64,000 nucleotides of DNA from Pyrenophora tritici-repentis (lineage: Eukaryota > Ascomycota > Dothideomycetes > Pleosporales > Pleosporaceae), in the NCBI RefSeq assembly GCF_003171515.1, contig NC_089397.1, positions 2,336,031-2,400,030 on the forward strand, read 5' to 3'. This document shows, in pieces, positions 54,029 through 64,000 of this stretch; position 1 is the stretch's first letter; the number at the start of each line of letters is the position of its first letter. Below the pieces are notes generated by a model. That model was not told the origin of the DNA and searched no databases. It saw only the letters and a program-made list of their open reading frames with translations. The position numbers and the translations under genes were made by a program.

Positions 54029-55689
54029 CGCAGGAGATATGCAATCGGTGGGAAAGGAATAGTTTTGGGCGATATCAGAGAGTCCAAGACGGGGATTGCC
54101 AGTATAGAGGGGTATTAATAGGCGGGTTATTAAGTATAGCATTAGGGCGGAGCGAGGTAGGAAACCGATGGACGGCGCGGTTAGAGGAGTTCGGGGTTAG
54201 TAATTCAGGAGCAGGGCCGACGTTGTTTGAGTTTTTAGGAAAAAAGCGATTGTTAGAGACGGTTGAGAGCAATAACTTAGCAGGAGAGTTTTGTTGGATT
54301 ACAAGATTAATAGGCGAGTAGAGGAAATATAGAGAGTTGTAACGTTGACGAGGGTAGCTCCAACAGCTCGAGTAGGTCGGATAGTGTAAGCAGCGATAAA
54401 GGCAAGAGCAGCAAGATCAGCGAGAGCGTAGGCAGGGTTAGCAGCAAGAGAGATAGCAGCAACAGTGACGATAGTAGCAGCAGTAAGAGTAGCGACGAAG
54501 GCGAGGGCAGCGAGAGCAGTGATCAAGGCGAGAGCAGCGAGAGTAGTGACGAAGGCGAGGGTAGTAAAGATATTAGAGGTAGCGAAAGCAGCGGCAACAG
54601 CGAGAGCAATGAGAGCAACGACAAAGACGAGGGCAGAGAAGGTAACGAGAGCGGCGAGAGCAGTAAGAGCGCAGGCAGCGTTGGTAGCGAGAGCAATAGC
54701 TGCAACAGTGGCGATAGTGGCGATAGCGAGGGCAGCGACGACGGCGAGGATGGCGAGGATGGCGAGGATGGCGAGGACAGCGAGGGCAACTTGATGGCAG
54801 GTAGCGAAAGCAGTAATAGCAGCTTGAGCAGGGAGGAAAAGCGAGGGTCGTGACGACGGCGAGAGTAGCTCCGATAGCGAGAGCAGCAAGAGCGAGAGCA
54901 GCAAGAGCGGCAAGAGCAACGAGAGCGAGGCAGGCGAGGCAGGCGAGAGCAACGAGATGGCAAGTAGCGAGAGCGAGGCAGGCGAGGCAGGCGAGAGCAA
55001 CGAGATGGCAAGTAGCGAGAGCGTAGGGAGCGAGAGAGGCGAGAGAAATAAGAGCAGCGACATGATAGGTAGCGTTGGCAGCGAGAGCATCGAGAGCCGC
55101 GCATATAGCGAGAGTAACGAGAACAGAGCGAGTAGCGAGAGCAGCGACGACGGTAAGGACAGCGAGAGCAGGAGCCGCAGCGGCGAAAGGAGTTGTAGAA
55201 GCCGTAGCAGCGGTAGGAAGTGAGAAGCAGCGAGAGTAGCGCGAGCAGTGGGGGGACAGCAGGGACAGCGAGAGCAGTAGGGAAAGCAAGAGCAGGGGCA
55301 GAAGTAGTTATAGCGGCCGCAGGCGTAGTAGGAGCGGTGGGGAGTGAGGAGCAGAAGCGAGGATATCGATAGCAGCGAGAGCAGCGAGGACGGCGGGGAT
55401 AGTAGGGATAGCGGGATCAGCTGTGAGAGAAGCGAGGATAGCGAGAGTAGGAAAGCAGGAGCCGCAGGCGCGATAGAAGTAAGAGTAGCAAGAGCAGTAA
55501 GAGCAGGATGTGTAGCCGCGAGGATAGAGGCAATTAAGGTAATTAAGGTGATTGCGATGATTGCGAGGACAGTAAGAGCAACAAGGGCAGCGCAAGAAAG
55601 GGGCGAACGGCAAGGGAATTAACTATTAAGTTAATTGTAGCGATTGCAAGGACAGCGGGAACAGCGAGGATAGTAAGGGCAGTAAGGGT

Positions 55690-55870
55690 AGAAAGGACAG
55701 CGGAAGCAGCGAGGACAACGAGGACAGCGAGGATTGTAAGGACAGCGGAAGCAGCGAGGACAACGAGGACAGCGAGGATTGTAAGGACAGCGGAAGCAGC
55801 GAGGACAACGAGGACAGCGAGGATTGTAAGGACAGCGGAAGCAGCGAGGATAATGAGGACAGCGAGGATA
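55690..55870 (+). repeat. 45-bp tandem repeat with copy-number difference
   Basis: Units beginning GACAGCGGAAGCAGCGAGGA occur about four times here against about two in the internal block (17735-17830), one of the clear length differences between the two purine blocks. Confidence 0.75.
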
Positions 55871-58800
55871 GTAAGAACAGCGAGGATAGTAAGGACAGTA
55901 AGAGTAGCGAGGATAGCGAAAGTAGGAGAGTAGCAGTAGCAATAGCAGTAGCCGGAGGTGTATATAAGCTGTAAGAGGTAAGAGGTAGAAGTAAGGATAT
56001 TATAAGCAGCAAGGATAGCAGGGGCAGAAGCGGCAACAGGTGCAGGGGTAGTAGGAGTAGTAATAAGAATATTAAGAGCAGTGCAAGTTACAAGGACAAG
56101 GGACAAAGTAAGGACAGTAGAGATAGTAAGAGTATCAGGAGCAGCGAGAACAGAAGCCGTAGGATTGATAGCGAAGATATTAAGAGCAGCAAGGAAAGCG
56201 AAAGTAGCGAGGGTAGTAAGAGCAGCGACAAGAGGAGCGGTAGCGGCCGCCGAAACCGCAGTTACCGCAGGTGGAGGAGGCGTAGGAGGTAAGGGGCAGA
56301 AGAGAGCAGTAGAGACAGCGGGAACAGCGGGGAAAGCGAGAGCAGCAAGAAGGACGGGGATAGTAGAGATAGAGGAAGTGGCGAGAGCAGAAGCAGTAAT
56401 AGGGAGGATTGCGGAATGCGGAGGAGTAAGAGCGGTAGGAGTAAGAGTAGCAAGAGCAGGACGTAGAAGTAAGAGCCGTAGGAGCAGGAGCAGTAAGAAT
56501 AGCAGGAGTAGCAAGGGTAGGAGCTTTAAAGGCGGCAGCAACGAGGGTGTTACAAGCAGCGAAAATAATAGGAGCAGGGAGAGTGGTCGCAGTAAGGATA
56601 GCGATAGAAGCGAGGTTGGCGACAGCAGGGACAGTAGTAGTAGCAAGAATAGCGAGAGTAGCGAGAGCAATAGCAGTGAGAGCTAGAGCATTAAGAGTAG
56701 CAGCAATAAGAGCAGTAACCGTAGGAGTAGGCGCATTAAGAGTAAAAGCTGCAGGAGTAAGAGCAGTAAGGGCGGAAATAGTAGGAGCGTAATTAGCGAG
56801 AGCAGGAGCAGCGAGGACAGCAGGAGCAGCTGGAATGGCGAGAGCAGCAAGGACGGAGTGGATAGCAAGAATAGGAAGCGTAGGGGCCGCAGTGGCGATA
56901 TTTGTAGAAGCGGCAGTAAACACAGGTGTAGTAGTAGCCGTAGGAGTAATAACGAGCATGTTAAAAGCAGCAAGGACGGCAGGAACAGCGGGAGTTGCAA
57001 TAGTAGAACCCGTAACCGTAATTGAATAGACAGTAAGAGTGATAGTCGCGATAGAAGGAAAAGTTACAAGAATAGCAGCCGTAGCCGTGGTAGAAGCAAG
57101 AGTAATTATAATAGAGGCAAAGATAGTAACAGTAGTAAGAGTAATAAGCACAGTAAGGGTATAGTAAGAGCAAAAGTTTAAAGAAGAGTTATTTATGTTA
57201 AAAATAAGTATGCAGGTATAAAGCAAAGAAAAGAAAGATTCGAAAAGAGAGAGTATAAAGTTGGTGAGATTCATAATCGATAGATGAGGTAGGTAAAACA
57301 GGTATAGTTTGTAGTATATATTAGATAGTGTTTAAGAAAGAAATCAAGCATAGAATTAAGTAGGATTTAAGGATTAGGATTGTAGTAGAAGACAGAGCAA
57401 GTTATTAGGAATACATTAATAAGAAGATAGAAGAAAAGATTAAGTTTATATAAAAGTAGAGTCATAAGAAGAAGATATAAATAAAAAAGATATAAGAGAT
57501 TATGTTTCAATAATATTAAAAAGAGATGTTAGAAAAGAAAGAAGAATAAAAGAAACCCGATATAATTTAAGAGGAGTATAGTAAAGGGAATAGAAGATAG
57601 GTAGAAGAAGAAAGAGAGAGAAAGATAAGGAAGTTTATAGAGAAGGACATGAGAAGCAAAAGATAAAGAGAAAGAAGGAGAAGTAAAGAAAATAGAAAGA
57701 GAAGTAAAGAAAAATATAGAGCAAGTAAAGAGAGAGTAGCAAGAACAGCAGTAGTAATAAGGATAAGGATAGAGTTAAGGTACAGTACAATAATGCATAG
57801 TGGGTATTTAAGCAACAGTAGTAAGACGAGGCAGGCCGTGTTGGACGTGCATACAGTAGGTAGAGTTTAAGTTTACCGACGCAGAATAGTGATAGAGGTA
57901 TATAGGGTAGTAGATAATGCGATGCGGTATATAGACGGCGGTAGGCGAAGGACAGAGCCGACACAATATACAACAGTATTAGAGAACTAAGAGGTAGTAG
58001 GCAAAGGAGATAGTTGAAGAAGTATTTAGGTTGTGTTTAGTATAGCGAATGGTATAACGTGTGTATACAAGCAATAAGAAGATAATAGATACGGAGGAGA
58101 TTAGACAGCAGATATAAAAGATTGTTAGTTTCGAGGGTATTTATAGCAAGGTTGTTAGGATTAGTATAGGGAAGCAAGAATAGAGTAGCATAGGGATAGA
58201 TAGGAGGTTAGTAGAACAGAGAGTTAAAGTAAATTTAATAGAGGGATTCGTAAGACAGTTTTAGAGCAAGTAGGGGTTAGGGTGTACAGAAACGAATAGG
58301 TTAATAAGAGAGTTTTATTAGAGTCAGCCGTTTATAATAGAGGAGAACAATAAACAACAGAGGTTATTGCAGAGAAGGGTATAGGCCGAGGTAAAGGGAA
58401 GAAGAGAGAAGATATAGTGGCAATAGGAAAAGTTTCCGAGTTAGGGTATTTAGTAGATGTTATATAGATTAAGTGATAAAAGCGAGTAAATTAGATTAAA
58501 AATAAGGAGAGATAGAAATAGATGAAGAGGAAAGGAAAGAAGAGAGAGGAACAGAAGAGAGAGAGGGGAAGGATGGATGTGGTGGAGAGGAGAGATGAGG
58601 AGGGCAGGGAGGGTTGGAGCAGCAGGAGCAGGAGCAGGAGCGACAAGGCGGGTGGCGGAGGTGAATACAGCAGCGGCAACAGGAGTTTAGGGAGGTAGAG
58701 TAGTGAGGTAGGGAATTAGGATGGTAGGGGAATGGATAGGGAATATGCAAAGGGGCGGATAATGGGCGAAGCGAGGAAAATATAGGGAGATGTTGGTGAG

Positions 58801-59834
58801 GGGAGGGGGGAAGTGTAAAAGAAGCGATTACGATTGTTTTAGAGCCGATTCAGTTTAAGGGTTATTAGGGGCGTTTTTGGTGGGAGGTAGAGTAGGAAAG
58901 GAATTGTTAGGGGCGGTATTAGAAGGTAAGAGATGCAAATTAACAGTATAAAGGAGTATTCACGGGGGGTTTATTAGGGCAGCGTTTAGGTAGAGGGAGG
59001 TAGGAAAGCGTTAGGGGGCGGGGTTAAAGGGGAGAAGAGGATTTATAGTAGATAAGACAGGGTTAGGGGTATAGAAGGAAGAAAGGGTTAGGGTTACAGA
59101 ATAAAGAGAGGGATAGGTAAGAAATGAATAGAAGAATAAAAATATTCATAAGGAGATAAAGGAGGATTAGATTACAGGCAAAATAAGGTAGAAGAGCAAT
59201 TCGTTAGGTAGTATGTAGAGGGGAAAGAGTGGGTAATAAGATATAGAAGGCGAGTATTAGAAAAGTATTTGGAGGGGCAAGGAGGCGAAGAGAGATATAA
59301 AGAAGAGGAGGAGAGATTTTTAGTGTGTAGACAAGCGGACAAGGAGATAGACAGCAGCAAAGAGCAGTAATAAAGAGGAGATATAGTAGAGAGGAGGGTA
59401 GAGCAGTAGGAGCAGGAGCGACAAGGCGGGTAGTAGAGTTTAATACGGCAGTGATAACAGGAGTTTAGGCAGGTAGAGTAGTAAGACAGGCAATTAGGAT
59501 AGTAGGGGAATAGATAGGGAATATGCGAAGGGCGGGTGATAAGCAAAGCGAGGACAAAATAGGGAGATGTTAGTGACGGGGAGGAGAAATACAAAAGAAG
59601 CAGTTAAGATTGTGTTAGAGTAGATTTGTATAAGGGTTATTCGTTATGTATTTAGTAGGGAGTTAGGCAGGAGAAATGTAAGGGGTAGGAGAGGAATTGT
59701 TCGGGGCAGTATTGGATAGTACGAGACGCAAATTGATAGTGTAACAGAGTATTAATAGGGGGGTTAATAGAGGAAGAGGTAGGGTAGAGGGAGGTAAGAG
59801 AGTAGTGGAGGGCGCGGTTAAAGGGGTTAGGGGT

Positions 59835-59962
59835 AGAGAGAGGAAGGGTCAGGGAGAGGAAGGGTCAGGGAGGGTAGAGAGGATCAGGGAGGGTAGAGAG
59901 GATCAGGGAGGGTAGAGAGGATCAGGGAGGGTAGAGAGGATCAGGGAGGGTAAAGAGGGTTA
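59835..59962 (+). repeat. About 20-bp tandem repeat
   Basis: Repeated GGATCAGGGAGGGTAGAGA units, at least five in a row, preceded by related GGAAGGGTCAGGGAGA units. Confined to the part of the terminal block that the internal block lacks. Confidence 0.85.
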
Positions 59963-60044
59963 GGTATTATAGTATAAGAAGATAACTAGAGAAAGTAAGT
60001 AAAAAGAATTAAGAATAATAAAGTGGATAGTAAATAATATATAG

Positions 60045-60480
60045 GGGGTTTTAGAGAGGAGGAAATATAAGAGAGTTTACTAGAAAATAAGAAAGAGGGG
60101 TTTCAGAGTAGGCAGAAGCGTAAAGCAAGAGCATAGGGCAGAGGAAAAGAGGAAAAGAGGTAGAGTTTAAAGAAGGCCGCCGGTTGCGGTAAGGAAGATG
60201 CAAAGGCGAGAGTAGTAGAAGAGAATATAAGAGAGGATTATATGTTAGGGGTAAATAGGTAAGAGGGGGCGGGGATTTAGGGGCGCAAAAGGAGGGTAGA
60301 GAAAGAAAATACAAGAGAGGTAGAGGTAAAGGGTTAGAAAGAGAGTTAGAATAGAATTTTTATAAGATAAGGTAGGTTTAGAGGACGCAGAGTTGTAGAG
60401 CGAAGTAGAGGGTAGGGTGTAAGAGTAGAGAGTAAGGAGTTAAAAGAAGTTAGATAGGGCGTATAAGTAGTAACACCCCG
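60045..60480 (+). repeat. Duplicated segment in terminal block, copy a
   Basis: GGAGGAAATATAAGAGAGTT, AAGAAAGAGGGG, GCAGAGGAAAAGAGG, GCCGCCGGTTGCGGTAA and later GTAAGGTGTCAC motifs recur in the same order at 61915-62300, with moderate divergence. Confidence 0.65.
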
Positions 60481-61914
60481 TTTTTAGGGTTAAGAAGTAT
60501 TTAGGAGGAGAAAGGGAGAAGTAGGAAAAGAAGAGGGAGAGTAAGAGTAAGCCGTAAGGTGTCACAAAGAGGGTAGAGTAAGAGTAGAGGAGAGAGTAGA
60601 GGGGGTGGTGGGTGGACCCGTAAGGTGTTACAAAAAGGGTGGAGTAAGAGTAGTTATTGTAGGATTAATTAGGTTATAGGAACGCAGGCGGTGGAGTGAG
60701 TTCCGGGGGCGCAGTACAGCAAGTCAGACGGGGCAGATAGGACAGACAAGGAGGCGAAACAAGTAGTAAGGGGAAGAGGAGGTTTCACAAGTAGGTAGGG
60801 CGAAGAGAGGGTTTCATAGGTAAGTAGGATATAAAGAGAAAGGGGAGTGTTAGGAAGAGATAAGTAAGGTATTATAAAGAAGAGGAGTATGTGTTATAAG
60901 GGTAGATAGTAGCGTGTAAAGAGTAGAGTAAAGAGTAGAGTAAAGAGTAGATAGTAGAGAGTGTAGGAAGTTAAGAAGGAGTAGAAGTGGTAAAGGAAGA
61001 GAGGGAGTAGGTAATAAAAACGGTAAGAGAGAGTAAAACGCAGAAGGAAAAGTAAAGAAAGTAGGTAAGTAAAGAGAAGTAGTAGGTAGTAGAAGAAGAG
61101 AAGTAGAGAAATAAAGAAAGGTTACAGGGTTAGGGAGAGTAAGAAGGGTAAGGGAGTAGGGATAATAGAAGAGGATAGAAGAGATAGTAAAAGAGAAAAA
61201 AAGAGAAGAGATATAAGAAGAGAGAAAGAGTGAAGAAGAGAGAGATGATAGTTAATATAATATAGAAAAGTAAGAAAATAGATATAAGAGAATAGAATAG
61301 TAATAAAGAGTAAGAGTAAGAGCAGAAGTAAAGGAAAGGAAGAGAGAGAAAAAGGAAAATGAGAAGTAGAAGTGAAGAAGAAAGAGAGCAAGAAAGAGAG
61401 CAAGAGTAAAGAAAAGGGTAAGAGTAGAAGTAGAAGTAGTGAAAGCGGTAAGAGAGAGTAAAGTAGGTAGTAGTAGAAGAAAGAAGTATAGAAAGGAAGT
61501 AAAGAGGAGTAGTAGGTAGTAGAAAAAGAGAAGTAGAGTGAGTAAAGAAAGTCGGAGAAGAAAGAGAAAAAGGGTGAGAAGAGGTAATGAGTAAGGAGTA
61601 GGAAGAGAAAGGTTAGAGAGTAGAGTTAAAAGTAAAAATTCGAAAGGGTTAGTAGAAGGAGAGAAAAAGGAAGGAGTAGGGAGTGAGGTAAGTAGGAGAG
61701 AAAGAGGTAGAAAGAAGAGGAAATAGGGAAAGTAAAGTAGATCAAGAGAGAGGAAAGGGAAGTTAGAGGAGTAAAAGAAGTTGAGAGAGGAAAAGAGGGG
61801 AGGTGTAGTAGTAGAGGGAGAGGGTAAGGGAGAGATTGAGGGTAAGGGAGAGATTGAGGTAAGGGAGAGATTGAGGGGGAGAGATTGAGGGTAAGGGAGA
61901 GAGTGAGGGTAAGG

Positions 61915-62300
61915 GATTTTAGGGAGGAGGAAATACAAGAGAGTTTAATAGAAAGCAAGAAAGAGGGGATTGAGAGTAGGCGGAAGGGCGAAGGGAGAGG
62001 GTAGGGCAGAGGAAAAGAGGTTAAGTTTCAAGAAGCCGCCCGTTGCGGTAATAATAATACAAAAGCGAGAGTAGTAGAAAAGAATATAAGAGAATATTAT
62101 ATTTTAGAGGTAGATAGATAAGAGAGGGCGCGGAGTTGTAGACGCAAAATAATAGTAGAGAAAGAAAATACAAGAGAGATAGAGGTAAAGGCAAAGAAAG
62201 AGAGTAAGAAGAGGAGTTTTATCAAGGTAAGATAGATTAAGGGGGCGCAGAGGGTAAATTGTAAGAGTAGAGAGTAGAGAAAGAAGAGAGAGAGAGTAAG
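61915..62300 (+). repeat. Duplicated segment in terminal block, copy b
   Basis: Counterpart of 60045-60480 (GCCGCCCGTTGCGGTAA; GTAAGGTATCAC). The intervening 1.4 kb contains other short GA-rich tandem runs, for example GGGTAAGGGAGAGATTGAG at 61824-61915. Confidence 0.65.
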
Positions 62301-63926
62301 AGTAAGCTGTAAGGTATCACAAAAAGGGTAGAGGAGAGGGTAGAGTAGAGAGAAGAAGTTTAACAAGTATAAGATAAAAGAAAGAAGAAATATAAAAGTA
62401 GAGAGAAGTAAAGAAGAAGAAGAGAATCGAAGAAGTATAGGAGGATAGAAAGAAAAGAAGGAGGTAAACGAAAAGAGAAAATAAATAAGAAGAGTATAAA
62501 AGAAGATAGTTAGAAATTAAGACGAAGTAGATAAGGAAAGAGGTATATTAGAAGAAGAAAGGATAAAGAGAAAAGAGAGGAAAGAAAAGTAGATTATTAA
62601 AAGAGAAAGAAGAAGGTAAGAGTAGAAGTAAGCGTAAAAGTAAGAGGAAAGAGAAAGAGAGTAAGAGTACGAGTAGGAGTAAAGGTAGTAATAATAGTAT
62701 TAGTGAGTGTAAGAGTAAAGGGAATAATAAGAATAAGAGTAACGGTGATAAGGAGGGAGAAATAGAAGAGAAAAATAAAAAAAGTATTATAAAGCGGTAA
62801 GAAAAGAAGAAGAAAATAAAGACAAAGGGAGAAATGTAAAAAGTAGAAAGAAGAGAAAAGAGAGTTAGAAAGTAGAAAGTAAGAATAGAAAAGTAGTGAT
62901 TAGAGAGTAAGGAGAAGGAGTAGAAGTGCAGTATGTATAAAGAATAAATTAAGGAGAAGAGAGTAGAGAAAAAGATTAGAGGAAAGAAAGGTAAAAGAGA
63001 AAAAGGTAGAAAGAGGAAAGTAGAGTAAAGAAGATAAAGAAGAGTAAGAAAGGGACAGTAGAGAAAAGAATAGGAAGAGGTAATAGGTAGAAAGTAGAAA
63101 GAAGATAATAGTAGAAAAGAAAAGAGAGAAATAGGTAGAAGAGTAGAGAGAAGAAGTTTAATAAGTAGAAGATAAAAGGGAGAAGAAATATAAGAGTAGG
63201 GGAGAGTAAAAAAGAACAGAGTTAAGGAAGAGGAAATAAGAAGAGTATAAAAGAAGATGGTATGAAGTATAGATAAAGTAGAGAAGAGGAGAAGAAAATT
63301 AGGAGAAGAAAAGATAGAGGGGTAAGAGAGGGAGAAGAAGATAAGAAGAATAGAGAGAGAGATAAGATTGTAAGTAAGAAAAAGAATAGAGGTAATAGTG
63401 AGAGTAGAGGTATTAAGAATAGTATTAGTTAGTATAATAGAAAGGGTAATAGAGATGGAGAAATAGAAGTAGAAGAGAAGAAAGAAAAAAGGAAATTAGA
63501 GGAGAAAGAGGTAAAAAAAGGATAAGGAAAGAGAAAAAAAGGAGATGAGAGATAAGAGAAGTAGAGAGAGTAGAAGAGAAGAAAGAGAAAAAGAGGAAGT
63601 GAAAGAGAGGAGGAGAGAAAGTGAAAGAGAAGAGGGGAGAAAAGAGAAGAGAAGAAATAAAGAGAATAAAGGGAAAGTAGAGAGTGAAAGGGTAGAAGAG
63701 TAGAAAAGAAGAGTTTATAGAGTAAAAGAGAAGAAGTAAAGAAAGTAAAGAGTGAAGGGATAGAAGAAGAAGAGTAGGGAATTAAAATGAAAAGGTAGGA
63801 GAGAAGAAGTAGAAAGTAAAGAAAATAAGAATAGGAGGTATAGAGAGTAGAATTGGAGAGTAGAAGAAAGAGGGAAGTTAGAGGAGAGTTAGAAGTTAGG
63901 AGAGTTGAGGAGGGGAGGGGTGGTGG

Positions 63927-64000
63927 TAGGGTTAGGGTTAGGGTTAGGGTTAGGGTTAGGGTTAGGGTTAGGGTTAGGGTTAGGGTTAGGGTTAGGGTTA
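63927..64000 (+). repeat. Telomere (TTAGGG)n
   Basis: About twelve perfect TTAGGG units run to the end of the window, G-rich strand 5' to 3' outward, so this is the right chromosome end. The preceding GGGGAGGGGTGGTGG is degenerate. Confidence 0.98.

Larger units (their letters stand above)
46822..54321 (+). pseudogene. Telomere-linked RecQ helicase (TLH), interrupted by hAT-A copy 2
   Basis: ATG at 46822; with hAT-A and one target copy removed the protein is about 1587 residues. N-terminus: OrsD-like finger CRECRYAVWPDQIEGHLQKQH. Helicase: motif I MPTG followed by AGKS across a frame change, DExH IIIDECHIVL, TATLPPSEEDE, ATSALGMGVDVPDIRCIVH and QESGRAGRDGE. A RecQ zinc region has C ... CDVC. 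A Glu/Met-rich linker (about 50810-50940) and a Cys-rich tail (CGLCEAVG; CFWCGVPQE then ICNRWERNSFG after the hAT) end at TAG 54319. Three minus-one frame changes lie at G-runs 48946-48950 and 49751-49754 and at 50861-50864. TLH genes sit next to telomeres in many fungi and are thought to act in telomere maintenance. The gene reads towards the telomere 9.6 kb away. Confidence 0.88.
54322..63926 (+). repeat. Terminal purine-rich subtelomeric block (9.6 kb)
   Basis: Between the TLH stop and the telomere the + strand is almost only A and G: AGC/GAG-type degenerate repeats to about 57,200, then AAGAGAGTAGA-type sequence. The G-rich strand is the same as that of the telomere. 55407-59698 matches the internal block 17455-22928. 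All long open frames here are low-complexity (Leu/Ser/Phe-rich on minus, Ser/Glu/Arg-rich on plus) and I do not accept them as genes. Confidence 0.85.

Noticed and set aside
54299..55289. Several overlapping Leu/Ser/Ala-rich and Ser/Glu/Arg-rich frames on both strands
   Set aside because: Open in many frames because the + strand has few T and so few stop codons on either strand; no domain, no start context.
60051..62366. Phe/Leu/Ser-rich minus-strand frames of 87-228 codons near the telomere
   Set aside because: Composition effect of the AAGAGAG-type strand; no plausible protein features.

Overview
The window is the right-hand end of a chromosome from a filamentous ascomycete, probably Pezizomycotina. 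The last 74 bases are a perfect TTAGGG array. GT-AG introns of 45-65 nt with CTAAC-type branch sites are visible. The mobile elements are typical fungal families: Fot1/pogo, Tc1/mariner, hAT, LINEs with RNase H, Gypsy with a chromodomain, and telomere-linked RecQ helicases (TLH). No rRNA, tRNA or CRISPR was seen, and I cannot name the species.

Layout. 1-1513: 3' tail of a LINE carrying a solo LTR, inserted into a Tc1/mariner element. 1546-3329: a complete Fot1/pogo element with TA target duplications. 3509-8419: a Zn(II)2Cys6 transcription factor gene, split by a complete hAT (family hAT-A, copy 1, 4606-7333) and cut off by a half MITE. 8420-10346: half MITE-1, an hAT-B end, an RNase H fragment of a second LINE family, and MITE-2. 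10347-12611: the least repetitive stretch, with a possible two-exon gene encoding a Gly-Tyr-Arg-Gly repeat protein. 12612-17454: a second pogo-like N-terminus, a full hAT-B whose transposase is split by MITE-1, and an internally deleted hAT-B. 17455-22928: a purine-rich subtelomeric block interrupted by a retroposon. 23524-24676: a truncated TLH gene. 24677-46230: a nested stack of Gypsy-1, Gypsy-2, two LINE-A copies, two retroposon copies, two solo LTRs and MITEs. 46822-54321: a nearly complete TLH gene interrupted by an intact hAT-A copy 2. 54322-63926: a 9.6 kb purine-rich block, whose first part matches the internal one. 63927-64000: telomere.

How it works together. Almost every boundary can be read from target-site duplications (8 bp for hAT and MITEs, 5 bp for LTR elements, about 10-14 bp for LINE and retroposon, TA for Fot1 and Tc1), so the insertion order can be reconstructed. 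The likely active machinery in the window is the hAT-A transposase (intact ORF), the LINE-A ORF2 C-terminal part (intact RT/RNase H), and LINE-A ORF1 and hAT-B transposase, which are each open apart from one MITE. Two non-autonomous families look dependent on these. One is a roughly 1.27 kb retroposon made of 171-bp tandem units with a LINE-A-like 3' tail. The other is MITE-2, whose ends resemble hAT-B. The TLH-purine block unit occurs twice, one internal and one telomeric, and the internal TLH is fused to Gypsy-1 through a MITE lacking a target duplication, which indicates ectopic recombination. Many reading frames break by apparent loss of one base, mostly in G/C runs, so part of the gene decay may be assembly error.
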